DNA of 50,336 nt from an uncultured Clostridia bacterium (GCA_934454585.1 CAKSFP010000021.1:1-50336), one strand, 5' to 3'. Shown: positions 1 through 8,072, counted from the stretch's first letter. Program-made: numbers and translations. The notes: generated from the letters alone by a model not told the origin.

Positions 1-239
1 AAATCCTTTTGCTGTAAGGTATTTGCAAGCATAAACAATACTCTGTCAAAACCAAACTCGTCAATGACCTGTTTTTCTGCACCGCTTTTTAAGTGCATAC
101 CGTCAAAGTTTTCACTTATTGAATTTTGTATAGCGTCCTTGCAATACAGATTTACGGTAAGAGATTCCCTGTATTCGTTAAGTTCGCTGTTATTATGTGC
201 CGTTTCTATGCTGTCGGTGTATATAGGTATATCTTTCAA
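1..239 (-). CDS. DUF3849-family mobile-element protein, partial
   Basis: The first 79 codons of a minus-strand gene run off the left edge. The proposed start is TTG at 239, because AGGAGG lies 9 bases upstream and overlaps the end of the methyltransferase gene, as in a tight operon. The visible protein opens with KDIPIYTDSIETAHNNSEL and later has DEFGFDRVLFMLANTLQQKD. Both stretches fit the DUF3849 domain often seen in clostridial conjugative elements; its function is unknown. It lies downstream of the broken MT-A70 gene and the trbL remnant, so it belongs to the conjugative element. The family call comes from sequence memory only. Confidence 0.6.
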   Translation of the reverse strand, partial: MKDIPIYTDSIETAHNNSELNEYRESLTVNLYCKDAIQNSISENFDGMHLKSGAEKQVIDEFGFDRVLFMLANTLQQKD

Positions 240-254
240 TTTTTCAAGCCTCCT

Positions 255-791
255 TTACTCAATCCAAACATCATTTAATACTTCATTTCCCCAAACGTCC
301 CAGCCGGGCGGCGCCTGTCTTGCAAACAGTTCCACTCTCGGCAGGTCGCCCATAAGCTCGATTATTTTATCTCTCGTTATATCCGGCTTTTTGCTGTGTT
401 CCTCAACGGGCGAGATTATGAGCTGATGTACTTTTCTTGAAATCCGTTTCGGGTGTCCTCTTGTTGCAACAAGGCAAACCTCCGCGTTGTTTCTCGTCCA
501 CCAGCCCATACCCATAAACCAGCTATCTGATTTTTTGTTTTTCTTTACCCACACGAAAGCAACCGTGCTGTACTTAAAGCCCCAAGCCTTAATAACCTCA
601 AAGGCTTCTTCTAATTTCGGAAATGTCGCCCACATAAACAGAACGCAGTCGTCGGCCGCAAATTTCGGTACTGGAAGTTCGCAAATTTCCTCAACCGTCA
701 TTACGGGATAGTGATTCGCCGGACTGCCGCGCAAAAGTCCGCCCTTGTACTTTCAGGGCGGGTCCGCGTAGATTATACTGTACTTTTTCAT
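255..791 (-). pseudogene. MT-A70 N6-adenine methyltransferase with a stop codon in the DPPW motif
   Basis: Reading from ATG at 791 (AGGAGG 9 bases upstream) gives MKKYSIIYADPP, then TGA at 755-753, then KYKGGLLRGSPANHYPVMT in the same frame to a stop at 255. The TGA stands exactly where the MT-A70 family has the tryptophan of the catalytic DPPW motif, so one base (TGG to TGA) explains it. The rest looks intact: FMWATFPKLEEA, GFKYSTVAFVWVKKNK, the WWTRNNAEVCLVATRG strand and a C-terminal RQAPPGWDVWGNE. The family transfers methyl from S-adenosylmethionine to adenine, and mobile elements often carry such genes. Reinitiation at TTG 734 would give 159 residues lacking the motif, presumably inactive. 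TGA ends other genes here and TGG encodes Trp throughout, so recoding is unlikely. A sequencing error remains possible. Confidence 0.85.
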
Positions 792-814
792 AGTTTCAAA
801 AGCCTCCTTTCGCC

Positions 815-1165
815 TTAGTGAGCATTAAATATTGATTTTGAAATGCCGCCCGTCTTAAACAGGGTGAAGCATAAAACAACGGTATATGCCGCAACGCTGA
901 GTAATGTCGCCTGAATATCCGTTGTGAATGTCAGGCTGTTTACCAGCGCCGCATAAATGCCGACGCATACCATTATGAAAAAGCCCTGAAAGCCGAGAGC
1001 GACAAGTCCTCTTAAATAGTTGTTCCCCATTTGCCCCCATTCACGGTTTGTCATAGTGGCAAACAGAATTGCCCCGACGGAGCTATACAAATAAATTTCT
1101 ATCATTCGCCCGAATATTACGACGGTAATGCAGACGGATAGAATTTTCATAACCGTATTGTTGCT
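815..1165 (-). pseudogene. TrbL/VirB6-like conjugation membrane protein (CD1112 type), C-terminal fragment
   Basis: About 115 codons of the C-terminal part of a VirB6/TrbL-like channel protein of clostridial type IV secretion systems. Recognisable pieces are FGRMIEIYLYSSVGAI, TNREWGQMGNNYLRGLVA, GFQGFFIMVCVGIYAALV and the ending LCFTLFKTGGISKSIFNAH; several segments are hydrophobic. The family normally has several hundred residues. Here the reading frame beyond about 1,150 runs into antisense sequence of virB4, so the N-terminal part is missing. The MT-A70 gene follows 23 bases downstream on the same strand. The fragment meets the virB4 fragment in opposite orientation, which marks an inversion breakpoint. 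It has no usable start and is presumably not made. Confidence 0.8.
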
Positions 1166-1657
1166 TATGACATTTTGGAGCTTGGCGAGCAGATGAAGGC
1201 TATCGGACTTCTCATTATGCTCGATAATATTTTCAACCGTGTTATGGCAAACCGCAGACGAGGAAAATACACAAGGGTTTATGTTGATGAAGCACATCTT
1301 TATTTCAAAAATCCGTATAGTGCGGATTTCCTTTTGAAGTGTTGGAAACGATTTAGAAAATACGGCGGACTGCTCACGGGTATCACGCAGAACATTTCCG
1401 ACTGCCTGCTTAACGAAACGGCAAGAGGAATGTTGTCCAACAGTGAGTTTCTGCTCTTGTTAAATCAGGCACCGTCTGACAGAAAGGACTTATCTGAACT
1501 TTTATCAATTTCCGACACACAGATGAGCTACATCACCAATGCCGGAGCAGGACGAGGTTTAATCAAGGTCGGCGGCTCTATTGTGCCGTTTATCAATGAA
1601 TTTCCGACCGATACGGAATTGTATAAATTGATGTCTACAAAAATCAATGAGCAGTAA
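1148..1657 (+). pseudogene. VirB4-like conjugation ATPase (CD1110 type), C-terminal fragment
   Basis: From about 1,148 the plus strand encodes HNRIVAYDILELGEQMK, then a Walker-B-like strand VYVDEAHLYF, the WKRFRKYGGLLTGITQNISD segment and GAGRGLIKVGGSIVPFINEF. This is the C-terminal ATPase third of VirB4/TraE proteins that power type IV secretion. Full proteins have roughly 700-800 residues; about 170 remain, and the Walker A part is gone. Upstream sequence belongs to trbL on the other strand. An in-frame TTG at 1,175 exists but has no convincing ribosome site. A GC-rich hairpin follows the stop. Probably a dead remnant, unless an inversion can restore it. Confidence 0.85.
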
Positions 1658-1665
1658 CACAAACA

Positions 1666-1698
1666 CGGCGGAGTTGTATTAGCTCCGCCGAAATTTTT
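1666..1698 (+). terminator. Intrinsic terminator after the virB4 fragment
   Basis: The arms CGGCGGAG and CTCCGCCG enclose a short loop and are followed by AAATTTTT. The hairpin lies 9 bases past the virB4 stop and just ahead of the ribosome site of the GGDEF gene. Confidence 0.75.
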
Positions 1699-1709
1699 AG
1701 GAGGACACT

Positions 1710-2192
1710 ATGAAAAACAAAATGACAGAAAAATTATTTGAGCTTGCCTATACCGACAGTATGACCGAAGTGCAAAACCGCAACGCTTATGAGGAACGCT
1801 TGAAAAAGCTCCGAAAGCCTAATGCAAACATTTCACGCATTACGGTTGTTGTTGTCGATGTAAACGGCTTGAAAGAGATAAACGACAGTTACGGGCATTT
1901 CAGCGGTGATGATGCGATAAAAACCGTTGCAAAGGCATTAAAGGACACACTCGGCGAAAAAGCGGATATATACCGTATCGGCGGCGATGAATTTGTGTGT
2001 ATATCCGAAAGCAATGTACTGCCGTACATATCGCAGTTTAAGAATACCGTCAGCTTTATTGACCGTGAAAAACTGTATAAGCTGGCGGTTTCAATAGGCT
2101 ATTCCAAATATCACGAAAAATATACGAAAAGTATTGACGATATTATCTGCCGTGCCGATGAGAAAATGTATAGGGCTAAAAAAGCAAAATAA
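1710..2192 (+). CDS. Stand-alone GGDEF-domain protein (putative diguanylate cyclase)
   Basis: A 160-residue protein that is almost entirely one GGDEF domain. It has DSMTEVQNRNAYEERL near residue 16, VVVVDVNGLKEINDSYGH near 46-63 and an intact GGDEF at 91-95, ending with DDIICRADEKMYRAKK. The family makes cyclic di-GMP from two GTP. No sensor, membrane segment or RxxD inhibitory site is visible before the motif. ATG 1,710 is preceded by AGGAGG at good spacing. It sits between the virB4 remnant and the BRO gene, so it looks like cargo of the conjugative element. It might tune biofilm or transfer state, but nothing here proves that it makes c-di-GMP. Confidence 0.85.
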   Translation: MKNKMTEKLFELAYTDSMTEVQNRNAYEERLKKLRKPNANISRITVVVVDVNGLKEINDSYGHFSGDDAIKTVAKALKDTLGEKADIYRIGGDEFVCISESNVLPYISQFKNTVSFIDREKLYKLAVSIGYSKYHEKYTKSIDDIICRADEKMYRAKKAK

Positions 2193-2226
2193 TATAAAAA
2201 TTTCGTTTAGTCTGCCGATTGTATTT

Positions 2227-2256
2227 TTGACAAATATATGCTATACTAAATATATA
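2227..2256 (+). promoter_or_regulatory. Putative sigma-A promoter for the BRO gene
   Basis: TTGACA at 2,227-2,232 and TATATA at 2,251-2,256 are 18 bases apart, just ahead of the ribosome site at 2,266. The sequence is AT-rich, so the exact -10 is uncertain. Confidence 0.45.
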
Positions 2257-2277
2257 AATCTGTGCGGAGGAATGTGT

Positions 2278-3153
2278 ATGGATAATATAAACGATAAAAT
2301 TCAGCTTTTTGAAGATAAAAAAATTCGTACTGCGTGGGACGAAGAAAATGAAGAATGGTATTTCTCTATTGTGGATGTTGTAGAGGTTTTAACCGAACAG
2401 GCAGACCATCAGGGAGCAAGAAACTATTGGAAAGTGCTTAAAAAACGCTTAAAGGACGAGGGAAATGAAACGGTTACAAATTGTAACCGCTTGAAAATGA
2501 CTGCTGCTGACGGCAAAAAAAGATTAACCGATGTTGCCGACACACAACAGCTTTTGAGAATTATTCAATCTATTCCGTCACCGAAAGCAGAGCCGTTTAA
2601 GGTGTGGCTTGCCGAAGTCGGCAGAGAACGGATAGAAGAAACGATAGATCCGGAGCTTACGATTGAACGAGCACTCGAAACCTACTTAAAAAAGGGATAT
2701 AGCCGAGAATGGATAAATCAGCGTTTGCAAGCTATACAGGTAAGAAAAGAACTGACTGACGAATGGCAAGACCGTGGTGTTCAAAAAGGTGTTGAATTTG
2801 CTATATTAACAGATGAAATCACAAAGGCGTGGTCGGGTATGTCAACAAGGCAGTATAAAAATTTCAAAGGCTTGAAAAAGGAAAATTTACGGGATAATAT
2901 GAGTACAACAGAAATTGTACTCAATATGCTTGCAGAGGTCAGCGCCACCGAAATATCAAAGACAAAAGAGCCAACATCTTTTGAGGAAAACCGTTCTGTT
3001 GCCAAACAAGGCGGAAAGATTGCAAGCGACGCAAGAAAAAATCTTGAAAAGGCTTCCGGCAAATCTGTTATAACCAGAAAAAATGCAACCCAGCTTAATG
3101 CTGTTGTTACGGATGTAATTGAATCTCTTGCCGAAGATAAAAAAGAAAAATAA
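2278..3153 (+). CDS. BRO-N domain protein (antirepressor-like)
   Basis: A 291-residue protein. The start is ATG 2,278 because GGAGG at 2,266-2,270 gives 7-base spacing; the ATG two codons earlier is too close. The N-terminal 110 residues look like a BRO-N domain: KIQLFEDKKIRTAWDEENE, WYFSIVDVVEVLTEQ, then ARNYWKVLKKRLKDEGNE. The middle has TDVADTQQLLRIIQSIPSP followed by WLAEVGRERIEETIDPE, as in BRO/DinD-like proteins of phages and mobile elements. The C-terminal third is Lys-rich (GGKIASDARKNLEKASGK). Such proteins are thought to bind DNA and regulate or antagonise repressors; the role here is inferred. It has its own promoter and a strong terminator, so it is probably monocistronic. Confidence 0.8.
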   Translation: MDNINDKIQLFEDKKIRTAWDEENEEWYFSIVDVVEVLTEQADHQGARNYWKVLKKRLKDEGNETVTNCNRLKMTAADGKKRLTDVADTQQLLRIIQSIPSPKAEPFKVWLAEVGRERIEETIDPELTIERALETYLKKGYSREWINQRLQAIQVRKELTDEWQDRGVQKGVEFAILTDEITKAWSGMSTRQYKNFKGLKKENLRDNMSTTEIVLNMLAEVSATEISKTKEPTSFEENRSVAKQGGKIASDARKNLEKASGKSVITRKNATQLNAVVTDVIESLAEDKKEK

Positions 3154-3168
3154 TGTAAATACATAATG

Positions 3169-3202
3169 ATAACACTCGTTTAATTACGGGTGTTATTTTT
3201 TT
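3169..3202 (+). terminator. Intrinsic terminator after the BRO gene
   Basis: The arms ATAACACTCG and CGGGTGTTAT (one G-T pair) enclose an 8-base loop and are followed directly by seven T. Confidence 0.85.
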
Positions 3203-3225
3203 GCTCAAAATCGAGGTGATAAAAA

Positions 3226-5553
3226 TTGAAAGATGTAAAAACCAAACCGCAGACCACCACAAAAGCGGTTAAAAACGCTCCGAAATCGGTAGAACATTCG
3301 GCAAAAACAGCGGTTAAGGATATAAAGACAGTGGCAAAGGACACGCTTGTTAAAAATGTTATGGATAAGCAGCTTGATACACGGCAGTCGGAGCAACCGC
3401 AGAGAGCCGAGGTTGAAGCGACCGAACAGGTGGAAAATACATATTATTCCGCCGTGGATACGGTGTACCAAAAAGGCAAAAGCCTTGCGGAAAACAAGTT
3501 AAAGCAACACCGACAACAGGTTAAAACAAAGGAAAATGCTAATACTCCAAGCACACCGCAAGCCGATACTTTGAAAGTGCAGAACACACCAAAGCAAGCG
3601 GATAATGCACCTAAAACGAAAGAGAGCGTACAAGCGTCTGCACCCAAAAATACTCCAAAAGTGCAAAGCAAGCCTACTGCACAGGTCAAGACCAAAGAAG
3701 CATACATCAAGTCGCAGAAATCCCAAAAGGCTGAAAATACCGCCGAAACAGTTAAAACAAAGCAGAACTATATCAACGCTCACAAAAATGCGGATATTAA
3801 GCAAAAACCGAATGTTTCAACACCGAAAACAAGAGAGAATACCTCTGTTTCCTCTGCCCCCACTTCAAAAACCAAAGAGCAAGCTATAAAGGACGCACGG
3901 AAAAAATATGTTTCGGAAAAGCTGAAAACAAAGGCTGAAGCTGAAAAATCTGCAAGTAAAAATTATACTGCCGATATTCCGAAACAAAATGCAGAGCTGA
4001 TAAAAACGGAAACTTCTGCACCGAAATCCGACTTCACCACAGACACCGCCTTTTCACCAAAATCTATGCCCAAAACAAAGGACAATTACATTCATTCACA
4101 GGGCAAGAGTCCTGCCGACCTTATAAAAACACCGAATAGGTCAAAGGTAATGCCGAAGCAGAACACGCATACCGTTACCCGAAATGTATCTGCCGGAACA
4201 AAGAAATCGGTCAAAACAAAGGACAGCTTGTTGAAAGGTACAAGCAAAGCCGTAAAAGCTGGCAATTCTTATGTAGGCAAATCTGCAAAGAAAAAGAGCG
4301 TTAAAACGGCAAAACGGGCGGCAAAAACGCAGAAAGAAATCACGAAAAAAGCGGCAAGGCAAGCTGCCAAGCAAGCGAAAGAGGTTGTTCAGAAATCTGC
4401 ACAAGCCGCAAAGGCAACCGCAAAAGCGGCGGTTAAAATTACGGTCAAGGTTGCTCAAATGGTTGCGGCGGCAACAAAAGCCGTTATCTCCGCACTTGCC
4501 GCACTCGGCGGATGGGCGGTGCTTTTGGTCGCTCTTATTATCGTAATCGTTGTTGCGGCAATAGCAGCATCGCCATTCGGTATATTTATTTCCGATGAGG
4601 CGGCTGACAATGACAGTATTCCAATTTCCTCTATCGTTGCGGAATGTAATATGGAGCTTTCAAACAAACTCGATGACATAGAAAATGCCGCAGCGGCTGA
4701 CCGAAGTGAGATTATCGGCGAACAGGCAAATTGGGATTTGGTGCTTGCTGTGTTTGCAACAAAGGTTGCGGGCGTGGAAGATGATACTGTCGAAGATGTT
4801 GTCGTTATCACAGAAGATAAAAAGCAAAAACTAAAAGATGTGTTTTGGGATATGCACGAGATAACCTCTCGCACCGAAACGGTTACAAACGGCGATACTT
4901 CCGAAAAAATTGTATATATCACAATTACGACCAAAACCAAGGACGATATGATTTCAAAATACAATTTCACACGCAAGCAGCAGGAAGCGTTGAACACTCT
5001 TTTGGAACAAGATGAGGTGTTAATTTCCGCCACACAGTCGCTTGCCATATCAGACGCAACCGCACAGGATATTTTGAAAAATCTGCCCGAAAGTCTATCG
5101 GCAGAGCGAAAAAAGGTAATCAAGGCGGCTTGCTCGCTTGTCGGAAAGGTAAATTACTTTTGGGGCGGTAAGTCCTCCGCTATCGGTTGGGACTCAGAAT
5201 GGGGCAAATTAAAAACCGTATCATCGGAGGGCAGTAAAACAACAGGTACAAAGCGACCGTTCGGACTTGACTGTTCGGGGTTTGTAACTTGGAGCTTTAT
5301 CAATTCCGGTTTCTCCGCAAATTCTATCGGACACGGAACGCAAGGGCAAATCGCAAAGTGCAGCCGTATCTCTTGGAGCAATGCACAAGCCGGAGATTTA
5401 GCCTTTTACGGTGATTTGTCTCACGTCGGAATTATAGCCGGAAAAGATACAAACGGCAATATTCTTGTTATCCATTGTTCGAGCAGCAACAACAATGTTG
5501 TCATAACCACAAACGGCGGTTTCGGTTTTGCGGCACGACCGAGTGCGTATTAA
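3226..5553 (+). CDS. CD1108-type mobile-element protein: Lys-rich N-terminus, membrane segment, NlpC/P60 hydrolase
   Basis: A 775-residue protein starting at TTG 3,226, with GAGGTGAT upstream. Residues 1-420 are highly basic and low in complexity. They contain degenerate repeats of KTKxxYIxxxK type (for example KTKEAYIKSQKSQ, KTKQNYINAHKN, KTKDNYIHSQGKS). One membrane helix lies near 425-455 (WAVLLVALIIVIVVAAIAA). The C-terminal 130 residues form an NlpC/P60 cysteine peptidase domain: Cys683 in GLDCSGFVTW, His733 in LSHVGII and His750 in VIHCSS are the expected triad. The family cuts peptidoglycan stem peptides, and in conjugative elements it opens the wall for the transfer channel. It reads intact although the transfer genes beside it are broken. 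Confidence 0.85.
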   Translation: MKDVKTKPQTTTKAVKNAPKSVEHSAKTAVKDIKTVAKDTLVKNVMDKQLDTRQSEQPQRAEVEATEQVENTYYSAVDTVYQKGKSLAENKLKQHRQQVKTKENANTPSTPQADTLKVQNTPKQADNAPKTKESVQASAPKNTPKVQSKPTAQVKTKEAYIKSQKSQKAENTAETVKTKQNYINAHKNADIKQKPNVSTPKTRENTSVSSAPTSKTKEQAIKDARKKYVSEKLKTKAEAEKSASKNYTADIPKQNAELIKTETSAPKSDFTTDTAFSPKSMPKTKDNYIHSQGKSPADLIKTPNRSKVMPKQNTHTVTRNVSAGTKKSVKTKDSLLKGTSKAVKAGNSYVGKSAKKKSVKTAKRAAKTQKEITKKAARQAAKQAKEVVQKSAQAAKATAKAAVKITVKVAQMVAAATKAVISALAALGGWAVLLVALIIVIVVAAIAASPFGIFISDEAADNDSIPISSIVAECNMELSNKLDDIENAAAADRSEIIGEQANWDLVLAVFATKVAGVEDDTVEDVVVITEDKKQKLKDVFWDMHEITSRTETVTNGDTSEKIVYITITTKTKDDMISKYNFTRKQQEALNTLLEQDEVLISATQSLAISDATAQDILKNLPESLSAERKKVIKAACSLVGKVNYFWGGKSSAIGWDSEWGKLKTVSSEGSKTTGTKRPFGLDCSGFVTWSFINSGFSANSIGHGTQGQIAKCSRISWSNAQAGDLAFYGDLSHVGIIAGKDTNGNILVIHCSSSNNNVVITTNGGFGFAARPSAY

Positions 5554-5572
5554 GATTGGAGGAAAAACAAAA

Positions 5573-6652
5573 ATGATTTTTAAGAAAATATTTATAGGTA
5601 TATCGCTTATATTGTCATTATCGGCTACGGCGGCATTTGCAAGCGAACTGCCGTTTAATGATGTTACGGAACAAACACCGTATTATTCCGCCGTTGACAG
5701 GCTATATAATATGGGCATAATCAGCGGCTATGAGGACGGAACATTCAAACCGAACAATAAAATATCCGTAGCCGAGGGCATTACACTTGCTGAAAAGCTG
5801 TTTGGAGATACCTATGCTCTGCCGCCAATTTGGTCGGAATGGTTTTGCGATAAATGCGGCTGGAATAATCATATTGAATTGAACGGTTATCCGTTTCGTG
5901 GTGATTACAGTGCTGTGATGACATATGAAACTGCATCGGAACTATTACTGAAATTAAATAATTTGCCGCCGATAAATTCAACTATGTGGGATACCGATGT
6001 AAAATACGGCGGTTTTTCAGACTATACAAACACAATGTATGTGCGAGGTTACGGAAAATGCAAAGCCTACTGCGGTGTAACCCGTGCCGAATTTTGCAAT
6101 ATGCTTGTATTTATGCTCAATTATGACGGCGAATATGTTATCCCAAAATCAAAAGAGCCGATTACAGAACCGGAAATATACGGGGGCAGCATTACAAACA
6201 GCCGTGAAACTATATTAAACGCCCAAAGCGAAATGATATGTGTTCCGGAATTTGTCCGAAAAGAATTTGCCGAAAGTAGCTATCGTCTGATACTTGTTTC
6301 AAATGATTATTGGACAGACCTATTTGATAATAAATATTCGGGCATCTACAATTCGCAGAAAAAAGCAATATACATACGAATGGGATATTACAGCAGTATT
6401 CCCCACGAGTTCGGACATTATATACAGAGCGTTTTGCAAAATCATAATATAGCCGCCGATGAACGGCTGAAAAATCAGCTTGCAAAGTTAAAATTCACAG
6501 GCGATGACTATTTTATGACAAGTGATACGGAATTTTTTGCAGAGGCGTTTGCGTAATACTGTAAAAACGGTAATCGGCTGAAAGAAAGCTGCGAAGCTGT
6601 TTATACCTATATAAATAATGCGTTAAATGCTTTTTCAAACCTATATCAATAG
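5573..6652 (+). pseudogene. Secreted SLH-domain zinc metallopeptidase interrupted by an in-frame TAA
   Basis: ATG 5,573 follows TTGGAGG; an earlier in-frame start would overlap the previous gene. The product has a signal peptide (ending near ATAAFASELPF), one SLH domain (YYSAVDRLYNMGIISGYEDG, then EGITLAEKLFG), a Cys-containing middle (WFCDKCGW) and a metallopeptidase site: H278EFGH282 and a DTEFFAEAFA segment that could supply the third zinc ligand (E319 or E324). TAA at 6,554-6,556 ends the frame after 327 residues. The same frame continues as YCKNGNRLKESCEAVYTYI up to TAG at 6,650-6,652, so the stop probably replaced a Tyr codon. The truncated form keeps the putative zinc ligands but loses the last 31 residues. 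SLH proteins bind secondary wall polymers. This looks like surface cargo of the conjugative element. Confidence 0.75.
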
Positions 6653-6657
6653 CACAG

Positions 6658-6700
6658 ACGGGAAGCGGGACAACTGCTTGCTTCCCGTGAAATTTTAATT
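6658..6700 (+). terminator. Probable terminator after the metallopeptidase
   Basis: The arms ACGGGAAGC and GCTTCCCGT enclose a 13-base loop; a weak T-rich tail follows. Confidence 0.6.
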
Positions 6701-6703
6701 AAA

Positions 6704-6712
6704 TGGTATAAT
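6704..6712 (+). promoter_or_regulatory. Extended -10 promoter for the serine recombinase gene
   Basis: TGGTATAAT is an extended -10 element about 43 bases ahead of the ATG. No good -35 is seen. Confidence 0.5.
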
Positions 6713-6754
6713 ATATAATGGGGTAAAAAATTCAAAATCGGAGGTGAGTGAAAT

Positions 6755-7357
6755 ATGCAGGAGGAATACGGATATGTACGGGTATCCTCAACCGACCAAA
6801 ATGAGGACAGGCAAATGCTTGAAATGAAAAAACTCGGCATAAAGCAAAGCAATATCTTTTTAGATAAGCAGTCCGGCAAGGACTTTAACCGACCAAGCTA
6901 TCAAAAATTGCTTACAAAGCTGAAAAAAGGCGATTTGCTCTATGTAAAATCAATAGACAGGCTCGGCAGAAACTATAAGGAAATACAAGACCAATGGCGG
7001 ATACTTACAAAGGATATGGAGGTTGATGTTGTTGTAATAGATATGCCGATGCTCGACACTAGGACATATAAAGACCTAATGGGAACATTTATTGCCGATT
7101 TGGTGCTGCAAGTGCTGTCATTTGTTGCGGAAAACGAGCGTGTTAATATCCGCAAACGACAGGAAGAAGGCATACGGGCAGCAAAGCTGAAAGGAATAGC
7201 TTTCGGACGACCGATGATAACGGCACCGGATAATTTCGGCGGTTTGGTTAAACAATGGGAACGAGGTCATATACGGGCTGAAGATGTGGCGAAAGAATGC
7301 AATATGAGCATTGCCACATTCTACCGCAGGCTTCGTGAATACAGACCTGCAAAATAA
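6755..7357 (+). CDS. Serine recombinase (resolvase/invertase family)
   Basis: A 200-residue small serine recombinase. YGYVRVSSTDQNEDRQ holds the likely nucleophile Ser11. VKSIDRLGRNYKEIQDQW carries the conserved DRLGR arginines, and ENERVNIRKRQEEGIRAAK is the long E helix. A C-terminal helix-turn-helix (EDVAKECNMSIATFYRRL) recognises DNA. The length fits the resolvase/invertase class, not the large integrases. The start at 6,755 follows GGAGGTGAG. These enzymes resolve cointegrates or flip segments between short crossover sites. A 13-base inverted repeat lies just downstream and could be such a site. The gene has its own promoter and terminator and appears intact. Confidence 0.92.
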   Translation: MQEEYGYVRVSSTDQNEDRQMLEMKKLGIKQSNIFLDKQSGKDFNRPSYQKLLTKLKKGDLLYVKSIDRLGRNYKEIQDQWRILTKDMEVDVVVIDMPMLDTRTYKDLMGTFIADLVLQVLSFVAENERVNIRKRQEEGIRAAKLKGIAFGRPMITAPDNFGGLVKQWERGHIRAEDVAKECNMSIATFYRRLREYRPAK

Positions 7358-7400
7358 AATCTACTATCACAAAGTACACCTTTTGATAGTAGATTTTTTT
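7356..7400 (+). terminator. Strong intrinsic terminator after the recombinase
   Basis: A 14-base perfect stem (AAAATCTACTATCA with TGATAGTAGATTTT) is followed by a T run. The loop holds AAAGTACACC, part of an inverted repeat whose second copy starts at 7,505. Confidence 0.9.
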
Positions 7401-7517
7401 ATGCTCAAATATCGCTTTTCGCTTGTTTTTGCAAGAATATTATACCAAAAATCACTTTGACTGTCAATAAAAAAGGGCAAAATCAAATTTTAACAGTTTT
7501 TTCGAAAGGTGTACTTT
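7371..7517. repeat. 13-bp inverted repeat pair AAAGTACACCTTT / AAAGGTGTACTTT
   Basis: Perfect inverted copies at 7,371-7,383 and 7,505-7,517 flank about 120 AT-rich bases without a gene. The left copy overlaps the loop and right arm of the recombinase terminator; the right copy is followed by a GTGTAC/GTACAC pair. They may be recombinase or regulator sites. Confidence 0.6.
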
Positions 7518-7562
7518 TTGCTAAATGCGACACGGTACACGGCGAACGGAGTTGATAAATAT

Positions 7563-8051
7563 ATGAACAATGATAATTTAAGAAAACACCGATGTTGTTT
7601 TACGGGACATCGCCCCGAAAAATTAAGCCTTTCAGAATCAGAGGTAAAACCTCTCTTGGAAAAGGCTATTGATAATGCGATAGCTGACGGATATGTAACT
7701 TTTATAACGGGAATGGCAAAAGGCACGGATATATGGGCGGCGAAAGTTGTGCTTGAAAAGAAAAAGCAGAATGACGCTCTGCACCTAATCTGTGCCGTGC
7801 CGCACCCCGACTTTGAGAAACGGCGTGGATTTTTTGGAGAACGGCGATATAACCATATATTAAAAAATGCCGATTATGTAACCACAATCAGCGGCCACTA
7901 TTATAAGGCTTGCTATCAAAAACGGAACGAATGGATGGTTGACCGTTCAAGCCTTGTAATTGCCGTTTGGAACGGACAGCCAAGCGGGACAAAGAATACA
8001 ATAGACTATGCCAAAAGAAAAAACATACTTGTTCATAATGTCATAAAATGA
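7563..8051 (+). CDS. SLOG-family (DUF1273-like) nucleotide-binding protein
   Basis: A 162-residue protein; ATG 7,563 is chosen because GGAG lies 11 bases upstream. Motifs are CCFTGHRPEKL at the N-terminus, TFITGMAKGTDIWAA, CAVPHPDFEKR, and a C-terminal RSSLVIAVWNGQPSGTKNTI. These are the Rossmann-like signatures of SLOG/DUF1273 proteins, which are proposed to bind nucleotides or nucleotide-derived signals. They are common on plasmids and conjugative elements, sometimes with defence roles. No effector domain is fused here. The function in this element is unknown. It lies between the recombinase and the broken integrase. Confidence 0.8.
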   Translation: MNNDNLRKHRCCFTGHRPEKLSLSESEVKPLLEKAIDNAIADGYVTFITGMAKGTDIWAAKVVLEKKKQNDALHLICAVPHPDFEKRRGFFGERRYNHILKNADYVTTISGHYYKACYQKRNEWMVDRSSLVIAVWNGQPSGTKNTIDYAKRKNILVHNVIK

Positions 8052-8072
8052 AAACAATATAGGCAAATTTTG

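Noticed and set aside
64..426. Plus-strand frame of 120 codons
   Set aside because: It overlaps the better supported DUF3849 and MT-A70 reading frames on the minus strand and has no family features.
753..755. TGA read as Trp or selenocysteine in the methyltransferase
   Set aside because: TGG encodes Trp throughout and TGA ends several intact genes here; no selenocysteine element is evident.
815..1297. A complete 160-residue membrane protein
   Set aside because: The N-terminal third is antisense virB4 sequence, so the frame is a chimera created by the inversion.
3605..3889. Plus-strand frame of 94 codons inside the Lys-rich protein gene
   Set aside because: It is a frame shadow of a low-complexity Lys/Thr/Pro region.
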